A DNA stretch of 64,000 bases from Prolixibacteraceae bacterium (GCA_019459525.1 JAIBEY010000087.1:1-64000), one strand, 5' to 3'; counted from the stretch's first letter, positions 1-8,658 are shown. Translations and numbers: made by a program. Notes: generated from the letters alone by a model not told the origin.

Positions 1-117
1 AAATTGTAAGTTCACCTTCATTTCACCCCTCCAAACCTCCCCTGAAGGGGCGGCTTTGAAGTCCCCTTCAGGGGATTTAGGGGTTTTAACAGTATCTGTA
101 CTTTCAAATTGTAAGTT
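1..117. repeat. Intergenic inverted-repeat element with flanking direct repeats
   Basis: Two self-complementary words, CCCCTGAAGGGG (39-50) and CCCCTTCAGGGG (63-74), can pair within themselves or with each other. The 12-mer AAATTGTAAGTT occurs at 1-12 and again at 106-117, so it brackets the hairpin block. Similar C-rich hairpins are common between genes in Bacteroidota. The left boundary may lie outside the window. Confidence 0.6.
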
Positions 118-165
118 TTTGAAAAAACATAATCACTTTTGATACAGCCTCCTAAAATTTATTCT

Positions 166-290
166 ACCACAGATTACACGGATTTACACCGATTAAAATA
201 TAAGGTAGCTTTTGAATCTGTGTTTATTCGTGTAATCTGTGGTGCCAACTTTTATTTGTTGAAGCAGCCTTGCTACTTCAACAAGTATTT
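166..290. repeat. Dispersed intergenic repeat with long hairpin
   Basis: ACCACAGATTACACG (166-180) is perfectly complementary to CGTGTAATCTGTGGT (229-243). A second hairpin follows, TTGTTGAAG pairing with CTTCAACAA around 256-285. A shortened relative occurs at 14675-14730, so this is a dispersed element. No ORF is visible in it. Together with 1-117 it fills most of the gap before lepA. Confidence 0.65.
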
Positions 291-378
291 TTGACTCAGA
301 AAAAACACGACGTTATTTCAGTTCTATTGCTTATCTTCAAATCATTCAAAGTTTTATGCCGCGTACAATTCAGCCGAA

Positions 379-407
379 TTGCCATTCCCAAAATTTGAAT
401 ATCTTTG
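379..407 (+). promoter_or_regulatory. Predicted Bacteroidota-type promoter of lepA
   Basis: TATCTTTG at 400-407 matches the TAnnTTTG -7 box of the Bacteroidota primary sigma factor. TTG at 379-381 sits 18 nt upstream, as expected for the -33 element. The start codon of lepA is at 460, leaving a leader of roughly 45-50 nt. Prediction only. Confidence 0.55.
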
Positions 408-459
408 CGCCAAATGCGACTGGAGGATTTGAGTAATAAGGTTTTTAGAACGTTTAGGA

Positions 460-2247
460 ATGAAGAACATACGTAATTTTTGTATTATTGCGCACATCGA
501 TCACGGGAAAAGTACGCTGGCCGACAGGCTGCTGGAATATACCAAAACGGTTGACGGCCGGGCCATGAAAGCCCAGGTTCTCGACAGCATGGACCTTGAA
601 CAGGAACGTGGGATTACAATCAAGAGCCACGCGATACAAATGCAGTACGCCCTTAACGGGCAGGAATATACGCTGAACCTGATTGATACCCCCGGACACG
701 TTGACTTTTCGTACGAAGTTTCGCGCTCGATTGCCGCCTGCGAAGGCGCCCTGCTCATTATCGATGCTACCCAGGGAATCCAGGCACAAACCATTTCCAA
801 CCTTTACCTGGCCATCGAACACGATCTGGAAATTATCCCCATCCTGAATAAAATGGACCTGGACAATGCGATGCCCGAAATTGTTGAAGATCAGATCATC
901 GGGCTGATCGGCTGCAAACGTACCGATATCATTCGCGCCAGCGGGAAAACGGGGATGGGAATTGACGAAATTCTGGAACGTATTGTAAATGTAATTCCGG
1001 AGCCTAAAGGTTCGGAAGATGCACCCCTTCAGGCTTTGATTTTTGACTCGGTATTTAACCAGTTCCGTGGTGTAATTGCCTATTTTAAAGTAGTGAACGG
1101 CACCATCCGCAAGGGCGATATGGTGAAGTTTGTGAATGCTTCGAAAGAATACCTGGCCGACGAAGTGGGCGTGCTGAAACTCGGAATGTTTGAACGGCCC
1201 GAAATGAAGGCCGGCGACGTAGGATACATTATTTGCGGCATAAAAACAGCCAAGGAGGTCAAAGTCGGCGATACCATTACCCATTCAAAAGCGCCTTGCG
1301 AAAAGGCTATTGATGGTTTTGAAGAAGTGAAACCCATGGTTTTTGCGGGGGTGTATCCGATTGATTCGGAAGATTATGAAGACCTCAGGGCATCGATGGA
1401 AAAACTGCAATTAAACGATGCCTCGCTTACTTACGAGCCCGAATCGTCGGCGGCATTGGGTTTTGGGTTCCGTTGCGGTTTCCTGGGGCTGCTGCACATG
1501 GAGATCATTCAGGAGCGGCTCGACCGCGAATACGATATGAACGTGATTACAACGGTTCCCAACGTGTTGTACCATGTGCATACCACCAAAGGCGAAACGA
1601 TAAACGTGTATAACCCGTCGGGGCTTCCGGCCACAACAACCATCGACGACATCGACGAACCGTTTATCCGGGCGAATATCATCACAGCCTCCGATTACAT
1701 CGGGCCCATTATGACTTTGTGCCTCGAAAAACGTGGTACGCTACTGAAACAGGATTACCTGACCACCGACCGCGTGGAGATGGTGTTCGATCTTCCGCTG
1801 GGCGAAATTGTGTTCGACTTTTACGATAAACTGAAAAGCATTTCGAAAGGATACGCTTCGTTCGATTACCACATGCTCGATTTCCGTCCGGCCAAGCTGG
1901 TTCGTTTGGATATTTTGCTGAATGGCGAAATGGTCGATGCGCTGTCAACCCTGATTCACTTTAACAACGCGTATAATTTCGGACGACGGATGTGCGAGAA
2001 ACTGAAAGAGCTGATTCCGCGCCAGCAGTTCGACATTGCCATACAAGCCGCTATTGGCGCCAAAATTATTGCCCGCGAAACGGTAAAGGCGGTGCGTAAA
2101 GACGTAACAGCCAAATGTTACGGTGGCGACATTACCCGTAAGCGTAAGCTGCTCGAAAAACAGAAAAAAGGGAAGAAACGTATGAAACAAGTCGGAAACG
2201 TGGAAGTTCCGCAGAACGCTTTCCTTGCGGTACTCAAATTAGATTAG
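460..2247 (+). CDS. lepA: Elongation factor 4 (LepA), ribosome back-translocase GTPase
   Basis: This is a 595-residue protein, the usual length for LepA/EF4, a cytoplasmic translational GTPase that acts on stalled or mistranslocated ribosomes. All GTPase motifs can be read: the P-loop AHIDHGKST (about residues 11-19), RGIT of switch I, DTPGH of G3, NKMD of G4 and a G5 SGK. The EF-Tu domain II and EF-G-like domains follow, then the LepA-specific C-terminal domain ending in AFLAVLKLD. The ATG at 460 gives the canonical N-terminus [18 protein letters not shown]. It is a single-gene unit, with a predicted promoter at 379-407 and a strong terminator at 2272-2303. Nothing looks anomalous; the base composition is that of a core gene. 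Confidence 0.97.
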   Translation: MKNIRNFCIIAHIDHGKSTLADRLLEYTKTVDGRAMKAQVLDSMDLEQERGITIKSHAIQMQYALNGQEYTLNLIDTPGHVDFSYEVSRSIAACEGALLIIDATQGIQAQTISNLYLAIEHDLEIIPILNKMDLDNAMPEIVEDQIIGLIGCKRTDIIRASGKTGMGIDEILERIVNVIPEPKGSEDAPLQALIFDSVFNQFRGVIAYFKVVNGTIRKGDMVKFVNASKEYLADEVGVLKLGMFERPEMKAGDVGYIICGIKTAKEVKVGDTITHSKAPCEKAIDGFEEVKPMVFAGVYPIDSEDYEDLRASMEKLQLNDASLTYEPESSAALGFGFRCGFLGLLHMEIIQERLDREYDMNVITTVPNVLYHVHTTKGETINVYNPSGLPATTTIDDIDEPFIRANIITASDYIGPIMTLCLEKRGTLLKQDYLTTDRVEMVFDLPLGEIVFDFYDKLKSISKGYASFDYHMLDFRPAKLVRLDILLNGEMVDALSTLIHFNNAYNFGRRMCEKLKELIPRQQFDIAIQAAIGAKIIARETVKAVRKDVTAKCYGGDITRKRKLLEKQKKGKKRMKQVGNVEVPQNAFLAVLKLD

Positions 2248-2271
2248 ATTTTGCAGAGACACATAAATTGT

Positions 2272-2303
2272 AGAGACGCCCAATTTGGGCGTCTCTTTTT
2301 TTT
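2272..2303 (+). terminator. Rho-independent terminator of lepA
   Basis: A 10-bp perfect stem, AGAGACGCCC (2272-2281) with GGGCGTCTCT (2287-2296), has a 5-nt loop and runs into a T-tract to 2303. It lies 25 nt after the lepA stop codon. Confidence 0.9.
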
Positions 2304-2522
2304 GAAATTAGCATCCGAAAAAATCACTTCATGTGCTAAATGCGGCCATTCAAGTAAAATTTCGGCCATTTCAGTTAAATGTTCTAAAAAATAGTTGACA
2401 GATCTGTTTAACTTCTTTAAATTAGTTGTGCAATAGCATCATTTTCAAGGTATTTTATGGGGAGTTTCGTTTCTGCTGTTTGGGTTAGCGGCCGGTAAAA
2501 ATCAATTGCCTGAAAAGATTGC

Positions 2523-2879
2523 GGGTGTATGCTTCCGGAAGTTGTGAATGCCCGTCCGGAGAGTGTAAATGCGCATTTGGACGATGTGAACGTTCATCCG
2601 GAAACAGTTAAAGCTCATCCGGAACATGAAAATGCGCGTTTGGAAAGCGGAAGCATTCGTCCGGAGACTGTTACTGATCATTTGGGACGTTGAACTGCCC
2701 GTTTGGAAAGTTTAAATAGTAATCCGGACGATTGGAAAGGCCATTTTTTGAATGAAAAAGTCAGTCCGGGAGATTGAAAAGTTCATTGGGATGCTTACAG
2801 AAGCCGAAAAGATGGGTAAACAACCCGATTAATACGCACGTAACGGAATCCGGACAGTCGGCTTGGAGAATCGGATAGC
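2523..2879. repeat. Degenerate 21-bp tandem repeat, about 13 clear units
   Basis: From 2523 to 2795 the sequence repeats every 21 bp without an indel. Each unit carries a CCGGA or TTGGA core at unit positions 13-17, often preceded by CAT or CGT. Further decayed units in the same phase can be followed to about 2879 (for example TCCGGAC at 2849-2855). Twenty-one bp is seven codons, and the first eight units stay open in one frame. There are no spacers, so this is not CRISPR. The upstream part, 2304-2522, shows no gene or clear signal. Confidence 0.8.
2529..2693 (+). CDS. Possible 54-residue heptapeptide-repeat ORF (doubtful)
   Basis: An ATG at 2529 opens a frame through the 21-bp repeat, giving MLPEV and then seven 7-residue units of the type V-N-A-H/R-P/L-E/D-x. 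A TGA at 2691 closes it. After that stop the 7-residue pattern continues in the same frame (TARLES, LNSNPDD) until another stop, so a longer repeat protein may have decayed here. There is no clear ribosome binding site or promoter. It could equally be non-coding repeat DNA whose unit length happens to be divisible by three. It is reported because the residue pattern is regular. Confidence 0.25.
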   Translation: MLPEVVNARPESVNAHLDDVNVHPETVKAHPEHENARLESGSIRPETVTDHLGR

Positions 2880-2914
2880 TGATAAGTTAAACGGATACGG
2901 AAATATGAGATAAC

Positions 2915-3042
2915 TGGTTGATTGGAATAGCAACAGCGTTTATGCCGTTGAAAGATGAATAATCTGTATTTCGGCTAAAGCCGGGCTTGGTTCGTTTCTC
3001 ATTTTCCCCGGACCTAAAGGTCGGGGCCATTCATAAACCGAT
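2915..3042 (+). repeat. Dispersed hairpin-rich repeat, copy A
   Basis: The block starts TGGTTGATTGGAATAGCAAC and contains several palindromic modules: a GGCAT/ATGCC-like stem, a CGGCTAAAGCCG stem, and CCCCGGACCTAAAGGTCGGGG near its end. A second copy lies in reverse orientation at 14744-14903, with nearly identical ends and one extra internal hairpin. It has no coding capacity. Confidence 0.8.
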
Positions 3043-3074
3043 AATTCTGAAATTGATTTAGTCAATAGATATCA

Positions 3075-3212
3075 ACGTTCAACTCCCTTTCAGGGCTGAA
3101 CGGGCCCAAAGTCCGAAGGACTTGAATGTGAATAACCTCCGGTGAAACCGGAGGCAAATGAACCAATACGTTTGAGAACCCCGAAGTGCCCGCCTGACGC
3201 GGGCAGGGGTTC
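3075..3212. repeat. Cluster of intergenic hairpins (REP-like)
   Basis: Three stems follow one another: AAGTCC/GGACTT near 3110-3124, CCTCCGGT/ACCGGAGG (3136-3154), and a composite stem GAACCCC...GCCCGC / GCGGGC...GGGGTTC (3176-3212). These are typical intergenic palindromes of Bacteroidota. The last one could also act as a terminator-like structure in front of the gene at 3357. Confidence 0.6.
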
Positions 3213-3356
3213 AATATAAATTTAAACAGTCTTTTGAGAAGCAAAAAAAGAAGTCGAATCGAGGTAAAGTGGGGAAGGTGGTTAAGATTGAAGCAGGTAC
3301 ATCAGCCGAAGACAAGCGCAGTATTCATTATTCATAAATCTTTTAAAACCAATGAA

Positions 3357-4043
3357 ATGGACAAACGTGATGAAAACAAATTGGTGACCATGAAGGCCCT
3401 GCGGAGCTATTTGAATTTGAACAATGCAATCTGGGGGACCTCTGAACCAATGACGACAGCAGTTACCGAGCTCGAAAACCTGATCGGTTTAATTGAAACG
3501 ATCCGAAAAAGCACCGATGTGGACCAATCGGGACTGGTGACCGAAAAGCGGACGATTCGGGCCAATGTGGTGAACAAGACCTTTGAACTGGTATCGCAGA
3601 TGTTTGCGATGGCCAGCAAAACAAAAAATCAGGTTTTACTGGGCAAGATTAGTTTCTCGAAGTCGGAACTGGATGGACAGCGCGACGGGGGACTGGCTTC
3701 GACCTGTAAAACCGTTGTAGATCTGGCCCGCGAAAATCTGGAGGGATTGGCTATTTACGATATAACCGCCGCCGGATTGGAAACACTGGATGGTTTGATT
3801 GTGAAGTACGAAAACAGTTTGCCAACACCACGCCTTTCGGTTTCGGAACGTAAGGCCAACAACGAAAAGATGAAAGGGCTGTTTCGGAGTTCGAAGGAGG
3901 TATTGAACGACCAGATTAAACGCCTGATGATCCGTTACAAGGAAACACATCCCGATTTTTATGCCGGATACCTCAACGCCAGTAAGGTGGTTGATTACGG
4001 CACGCGCTACGATAAACCGGAAGGCCCGGCAATGCCGGAATAG
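3357..4043 (+). CDS. Conserved-looking all-helical protein of unknown function
   Basis: I do not recognise a named family. From the ATG at 3357 the product has 228 residues, starts MDKRDENKLVTMKALRSYL, and reads as helical and charged, with no signal peptide or membrane segment. A C-terminal segment KMKGLFRSSKEVLNDQIKRL could form a coiled coil. An in-frame ATG at 3234 would add 41 residues, but that stretch is basic, low in structure and overlaps repeat DNA, so I prefer 3357. It resembles, by general impression only, small helical hypothetical proteins often seen in Bacteroidota. The gene stands alone between repeat clusters and has its own terminator at 4085-4128. Its base composition is closer to core genes than to the A+T-rich operon that follows. 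Confidence 0.7.
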   Translation: MDKRDENKLVTMKALRSYLNLNNAIWGTSEPMTTAVTELENLIGLIETIRKSTDVDQSGLVTEKRTIRANVVNKTFELVSQMFAMASKTKNQVLLGKISFSKSELDGQRDGGLASTCKTVVDLARENLEGLAIYDITAAGLETLDGLIVKYENSLPTPRLSVSERKANNEKMKGLFRSSKEVLNDQIKRLMIRYKETHPDFYAGYLNASKVVDYGTRYDKPEGPAMPE

Positions 4044-4084
4044 CATAAAAGGCAGCATAGTTTGGTTGACTTATGTTTTTTTCT

Positions 4085-4128
4085 GTGCGAGTCGTTCACC
4101 AGAGCGGAACGACCCGCACCGTTTTTTA
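4085..4128 (+). terminator. Rho-independent terminator of the 3357-4043 gene
   Basis: GTGCGAGTCGTTC (4085-4097) pairs with GAACGACCCGCAC (4107-4119) with one mismatch, followed by TTTTTT at 4122-4127. It lies about 40 nt after the stop codon. Confidence 0.8.
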
Positions 4129-4208
4129 CCGAAGGCAATGCGCTTAACTAAACTTTGGCAACAATTCGTTACTTGGGCAATTGCAAAACAAACAGAGATT
4201 TAAACCGG

Positions 4209-4316
4209 GTATAACAACCACTAAAACAGCGCTGAAAAATTAAAATAAAATATGCTCAATACAAACAAAAACTCAAAAAAGGATTATATATTTGGTGATA
4301 AATACTAGTTAGCGCC
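4209..4316. repeat. Gene-bounding hairpin element, copy 0 (most divergent)
   Basis: The block begins GTATAAC (4209-4215) and ends GTTAGCG (4308-4314). The inner words AGCGC and GCGC(C) near the two ends can also pair. It sits immediately upstream of the defence operon and resembles in layout the elements at 8091, 8659 and 14398, but shares little internal sequence with them. The call is therefore tentative. Confidence 0.35.
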
Positions 4317-4380
4317 TTATTTAAAGACACAATAAACCAACAGTATAACATTGACAATAAAATAGATTCTAAAATAAATT

Positions 4381-5598
4381 ATGAGTTCACCTGACCAAAT
4401 ATTAAGCAAAAAAGACAAAGGAGATGAAACTCAAAATAGATTCAGATATCAAAATGCTTGTGCCTGTTTCATTTCTCTTAATTTACTTTCAGAGGATAGA
4501 AAGTTTAATGAATTATATTGTGAACAACACGAGGATATTTTATTAAAGTTAACCAACGACAAATTTTCTGGTATTCAGATTAAAACAAAAAATTTAGACC
4601 TTACACCATTTGATTTAAATGATGAAGCGATATTTAACTCGTTTAAAAGATTTGTAGAACACAACATTAATTTTCCCGACAAATTCGAATCATACATATT
4701 TGCAACAAATGCTGGTTTATTAAAATCTGACTCAAAAGGAGTAAAAGAATATGTAGAATGGTTAAAATCAATTGATATTGCAGCTCTTGAAAAGAGTAAA
4801 AAAGATTTTGGAAAGTTTACTAAAAAAATTGCCACTGATTTAGATGTATCATTAGAGGTTGTTGCTAATGCATTAATTAAGGTAAAGTTTAGAGAAGGCT
4901 TGCCTCATGATGGAGATATTGATGATAAAATATCAGCAAAACTTGGGACTATAAATGAATGTAAGAGCTCATATGTAAGGGTAATTAACGAAATCACTAA
5001 CAAGCTAATTAAATTACATAATGATGCAAGTTCATTAAAAATTGATTCAGATTATGCATTTCTTTCAGATAATCCTGAAAAAGAATTGACCAAAGAGATA
5101 ATTGAAAAGAAAAGAATTACTCTGGATAAACTACTCGATATAATTGCGGCAGAAATAAAATTCGACAAAAATAACTTGATTAGTGTTCCAATAAATTCAA
5201 CGATTCACTCAATTCCTAAATCCGTTAAAGTACTAGAAAGAAAGATGGATGTTGGCAATATCACAATAGACAATATAAATCTTATTAAAGACCAAAAATA
5301 TGCTTTTGAAGTATTAATAGCAGAAAAGTTTTACAAAGATCAAGATCAAACAGAAAAGGATTATAATCATCTAAGACAAATTGCACTAAGTGAAAGTCAA
5401 ATCTCTTTTGATGAAACTTATGACAATATAAATGCATTTGGTATGCAAATGATCAAAGATTTAAGGAAAAGAATTCATAATAGACATTTAAACAATGCAG
5501 ACACTTTTAGAGGTTGTGAGATCGAACATATTTTTGGTTTGATAGCGATCCTTACTGAAGAATGTAAAGTTTGGTGGAGTGATAAATTTGAATTATAA
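4381..5598 (+). CDS. Cap4-like (DUF4297-type) nuclease effector of an ABC-3C/Lamassu defence operon
   Basis: This 405-residue protein starts with a region typical of the Cap4/DUF4297 nuclease family: GDETQNRFRYQ (residues 14-24), then HEDILL with E51-D52, then QIKTK with Q66 and K68. These match the (D/E)...QxK core of PD-(D/E)XK nucleases. The middle and C-terminal parts are helical and A+T-rich in codon use; the last 100 residues, including EIEHIFGLIAIL, fit the variable C-terminal domain of ABC-three-component effectors. The gene heads a three-gene operon, 3 nt before the next start. By family knowledge, such effectors cut DNA when the SMC-like ATPase partner senses phage or plasmid DNA. 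The exact subtype and substrate are inferred. Low GC relative to neighbours suggests horizontal transfer. Confidence 0.75.
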   Translation: MSSPDQILSKKDKGDETQNRFRYQNACACFISLNLLSEDRKFNELYCEQHEDILLKLTNDKFSGIQIKTKNLDLTPFDLNDEAIFNSFKRFVEHNINFPDKFESYIFATNAGLLKSDSKGVKEYVEWLKSIDIAALEKSKKDFGKFTKKIATDLDVSLEVVANALIKVKFREGLPHDGDIDDKISAKLGTINECKSSYVRVINEITNKLIKLHNDASSLKIDSDYAFLSDNPEKELTKEIIEKKRITLDKLLDIIAAEIKFDKNNLISVPINSTIHSIPKSVKVLERKMDVGNITIDNINLIKDQKYAFEVLIAEKFYKDQDQTEKDYNHLRQIALSESQISFDETYDNINAFGMQMIKDLRKRIHNRHLNNADTFRGCEIEHIFGLIAILTEECKVWWSDKFEL

Positions 5599-5601
5599 AT
5601 C

Positions 5602-6153
5602 ATGGAAATTTATCAAATTTTAAAACTGGTTGAGAATGATCTTAACACACAATTGGCTAGATTAATGATATTAATTTATCACTTGTGTGGAGAAAATAAT
5701 AACAAGAAAATCGATGGGATTAATAAGTTGGCTAAACTTGACTTTCTCTTAAAGTCTCCTAAATTTTTACAAAGAGGTCTATTGAAACAAAACTCAAAAT
5801 CAACTATATCAATTACAAATGCAGAATCAAAAAGTATTGAGATAAAAATGAATGCTTTTCGTTACTTACCTTGGGATGAAAACTATAGAAAATTACTCAA
5901 TGTTATTATTGCAAAAGGACTAGCTAAAATTTCATTTGAGAAAGATGATTATTTTATCCACATAACTACAACGGGAATTGAATTAGTAGAGCAGCTGAAG
6001 AACGATAAATATTTCAATGAGTTTTTCAATCGATCGAGAGTAATAAATACAAATTTCGGATCATATTCTGAGCGATATTTAGATAGTTTTTTTGAAAAAC
6101 ATTTCCCCGAAATTGGATCTTTTAAAACCTTAGACAATGAGAATATACTTTGA
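5602..6153 (+). CDS. ABC-3C/Lamassu middle component (LmuC-like)
   Basis: This is a 183-residue soluble protein with no signal peptide. The stretch INKLAKLDFLLKSPKFLQRGL, followed by PWDENYRKLLNVIIAKGL and TTTGIELVEQL, reads as a winged-helix-like fold and recalls the small middle components that bridge effector and ATPase in ABC-three-component systems. Its place between a Cap4-type nuclease and an SMC-like ATPase supports this more than its own sequence does. It starts 3 nt after the nuclease stop, and its last 17 nt overlap the start of the ATPase gene, so translation is probably coupled. Composition is as A+T-rich as its neighbours. Confidence 0.65.
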   Translation: MEIYQILKLVENDLNTQLARLMILIYHLCGENNNKKIDGINKLAKLDFLLKSPKFLQRGLLKQNSKSTISITNAESKSIEIKMNAFRYLPWDENYRKLLNVIIAKGLAKISFEKDDYFIHITTTGIELVEQLKNDKYFNEFFNRSRVINTNFGSYSERYLDSFFEKHFPEIGSFKTLDNENIL

Positions 6154-8077
6154 AAAATTACTAATAGTATGTAAAAAGAAGATTGAAGAATTAGATTTAT
6201 CTCATCAAATTTCATTCTTCCATGGCAAAATTGGTTCTGGTAAATCAACAATTGCTAGATTAATTGATTTCTGTTTTGGAGGTGAACTAGAAAATACAGC
6301 GGCCATTAATAGTGAATTCATAACAGCTAAGTTATTTTTTACAATTGGAAATTATAATGCAATTATTGAACGAGGACATAAAGAATCAAAGATTTTGGTT
6401 ACATGGAAAATAAATGAAAACATTTATCGACTAGATGCCCCAATAGAGTCAAGTGGATCACCTATTCTCAATGATAATATTTTTTCTTTTAGTGATCTCA
6501 TGTTCTTCTTATTAGAAATGACTCCATTAAAAATTGCAAAAAACAAGCAAACTGATTCTCCGCTGGAAAGACTTTCTATAAGAAACTTCTTTTGGTATTC
6601 ATATTTAAAGCAGGAGAAACTAGATAATACATTTTTTAGATTTGAAGAACCATTTCATGCAAAGAACAGCAAATCAGTGCTTAAATTTGTTCTGGGATAT
6701 TTCACTGAAAGTCTGAATGATTATGAAATAGAACTAGCAACTTTAAGAGAGAAAAGAAAAATTAAGCAATCAACAATCTTCGAGCTCAATATATTCCTTA
6801 ATAAGTTTGATTATTCACTTGAAGAAATAGAATCCCAAATAGAAATAACTAAGAAGGAGCTTTTTCAATATGAAGAAAAAAGAGAAGACTACAAAAAAAA
6901 CTATAAGGATGACACTCATACTTCTGATAAAACTAGAATCAAATTGATAAAGCTAAATGAAAGACTAGACACACTTAATTTACAGCATTCAGAATTATCA
7001 AAAAAAATTGAAATGCAGAAATCATTGAAGGCTGAATTAATTTTGTCGGCATTCAAACTAGATAGGGCAAGCTCTGCGAATAAAGTGTTTGCTGGACTGC
7101 AATTTGAAAAGTGTCCTTGTTGTGGAGAGGATATTGAGGACAAAGATAATGATACAACATGTTCAGTATGTAAGAAACCGATCAAAGAAAAGGAACTTGA
7201 TAATGTTGAGAAATTTCAAATCATTAAGAAGGATGTTGAACTAAGAATAAAAGATGTTGATAATTCCATTTTTAGACATGAGGATGAACTCGAAAAGTCC
7301 AAAAAAGAGATTAAAAAATTAATAGATAAAAGAATAGAACTAAATCAACAATTAAACGAAGAATTATCAGTATATGAATCTGCTCATTTGTCAAATACTA
7401 AAGAGATAGATAATAAAATCTCTCAACTTCGTGAAAGAATTAGAAATTTATTGAAGCAATCAGCTTTGCCAAAAGAAATTGAAAATGTTCAGAAGGCTGT
7501 AAAATTATTACTTATAGAAGAGCAAATTTTGCAAGACAAAATAATTAAAGAAAGAGAAAAGCTTAATAACTCTGACATTCATTTAAAGGAGTTAGAAAAT
7601 GTCTTTGCTGAGACGTTGGATAATGTTGGCATGCCTGGGTTTAATATCAAAACAGACATAGTTAGCATTGATAGAAGAACATGGTCAGTTAAGATTATTT
7701 CAAAAGACAGGGGAAACGATTATGAATGGTGTTTTGACGATGCAGGAAGTGGAGGTAAAAAAACATTATTCAATGTTTGTTTCTTGTTGTCATTACACAT
7801 TGTTGCCGAGACAAATAATTTGCCATTACCTTCATTTATGATCATTGACACACCAATGAAAAACATAGATCATACAGTAAATCAAGAGTTATTTGAGAAT
7901 TTTTATCGCTATTTATATTCAATCGCAAACACGACACTTTCAGATACAAATGTTATTATAATTGACAACTTTATTATAGAACCAACTGTAGATGAAAATA
8001 TTGATTTCACATCTAGATATTTGACACCTGATGAGGATGAGAACCCACCATTAATATCATATTATCGCGGAGCATGA
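6137..8077 (+). CDS. SMC/Rad50-like ATPase (LmuB-like) of the defence operon
   Basis: This 646-residue protein has an ABC ATPase split by a coiled coil. Walker A is GKIGSGKST (residues 30-38). A long charged helix from about 190 is interrupted by a four-cysteine zinc-hook-like turn, CPCC (326-329) and CSVC (342-345), and the helix returns to about 505. A signature-like AGSGGKKT lies at 536-543 and Walker B FMIIDTP has its acidic residue at D571. This is the architecture of Rad50/SMC-type sensors in Lamassu and related ABC-3C systems, where the ATPase recognises foreign DNA and releases the nuclease. The gene overlaps the preceding one by 17 nt and closes the operon; a hairpin element begins 13 nt after its stop. 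All key ATPase residues are present, so the system looks intact. Confidence 0.8.
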   Translation: MRIYFEKLLIVCKKKIEELDLSHQISFFHGKIGSGKSTIARLIDFCFGGELENTAAINSEFITAKLFFTIGNYNAIIERGHKESKILVTWKINENIYRLDAPIESSGSPILNDNIFSFSDLMFFLLEMTPLKIAKNKQTDSPLERLSIRNFFWYSYLKQEKLDNTFFRFEEPFHAKNSKSVLKFVLGYFTESLNDYEIELATLREKRKIKQSTIFELNIFLNKFDYSLEEIESQIEITKKELFQYEEKREDYKKNYKDDTHTSDKTRIKLIKLNERLDTLNLQHSELSKKIEMQKSLKAELILSAFKLDRASSANKVFAGLQFEKCPCCGEDIEDKDNDTTCSVCKKPIKEKELDNVEKFQIIKKDVELRIKDVDNSIFRHEDELEKSKKEIKKLIDKRIELNQQLNEELSVYESAHLSNTKEIDNKISQLRERIRNLLKQSALPKEIENVQKAVKLLLIEEQILQDKIIKEREKLNNSDIHLKELENVFAETLDNVGMPGFNIKTDIVSIDRRTWSVKIISKDRGNDYEWCFDDAGSGGKKTLFNVCFLLSLHIVAETNNLPLPSFMIIDTPMKNIDHTVNQELFENFYRYLYSIANTTLSDTNVIIIDNFIIEPTVDENIDFTSRYLTPDEDENPPLISYYRGA

Positions 8078-8090
8078 AAATAAAAACAAG

Positions 8091-8219
8091 GCATAACATC
8101 AGCTACCCGCCGGGTTTCAGTGCTTTGTTGACAGGAAATTAGTATTTTGGAAGGCAGCTCTTCGTAGACAATTTATCGGGAAACTCCCAGCCTGCGTGTA
8201 GCTTCCTCAGTTATTGCAT
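8091..8219. repeat. Gene-bounding hairpin element, copy 1
   Basis: It begins GCATAACATCAGCTACCCGC and ends GTAGCTTCCTCAGTTATTGC. The 3-prime end is shared with copy 2 (GTAGCTTCCTAGGTTGGC) and, more loosely, copy 3 (TAGCTTCTGAATGTTGGC). An internal GGGAAACTCCC hairpin is present. It separates the defence operon from the RDD gene. Confidence 0.6.
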
Positions 8220-8239
8220 CCAATTAAAAGACAGGAGTT

Positions 8240-8644
8240 ATGATACAAGTAAAATTTCCGGGAGTATTGGACAGAGTGAAAGCAATTGTGACAGACTCAG
8301 TTGTTATGTTGCTTTTTATAATCATTGCAACATATACTTTTTCATTTTTTGACAATGTTCCGGATAACGCGAAAATTGCGGCTTTTGTATTTATTTTTAT
8401 ACTTTATGACCCAATTTTTACAAGTATTTTTGGTGCAACTATTGGACATATGTTGATTGGCATCAGAGTAAAAAGAGAATCGGATGAGACGAGAAATATT
8501 CTATTTCCGTTAGCGATACTGAGATTCATTGTGAAAGCTTCATTAGGTTGGATATCGCTAGTCACCGTTTCAGGAAATAAAAAAGGAAAAGCAATCCATG
8601 ACTATTTAGTTGGCTCTGTAGTAGTCTATGCAAGTCAAGGCTAA
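8240..8644 (+). CDS. RDD-family small membrane protein
   Basis: A 134-residue protein with the marks of the RDD family (the VKAIVTDSVVMLLF N-terminal helix, a second helix IAAFVFIFILYDPIF, and a third around LAILRFIVKASLGWI). GATIGHMLIGIRVK matches the conserved region after the second helix, and the terminal KKGKAIHDYLVGSVVV is typical. RDD proteins are integral inner-membrane proteins of mostly unknown or transport-related function. It is a lone gene between two related hairpin elements (8091-8219 and 8659-8812), which gives it a cassette-like look. It starts 20 nt after copy 1; AGGAG at 8233-8237 just upstream could serve as a ribosome binding site, which is unusual for this phylum. Confidence 0.8.
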   Translation: MIQVKFPGVLDRVKAIVTDSVVMLLFIIIATYTFSFFDNVPDNAKIAAFVFIFILYDPIFTSIFGATIGHMLIGIRVKRESDETRNILFPLAILRFIVKASLGWISLVTVSGNKKGKAIHDYLVGSVVVYASQG

Positions 8645-8658
8645 AAATAAAAACTACT

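Noticed and set aside
454-2190. Minus-strand ORFs inside lepA
   Set aside because: They are antisense shadows of a well-defined gene.
2523-2879. CRISPR array
   Set aside because: The repeat is contiguous with a 21-bp period; there are no unique spacers and no cas genes.
3234-3356. Earlier start of the helical protein gene
   Set aside because: The added residues are basic, low-complexity and lie next to hairpin DNA; the residue pattern of a real protein begins at 3357.
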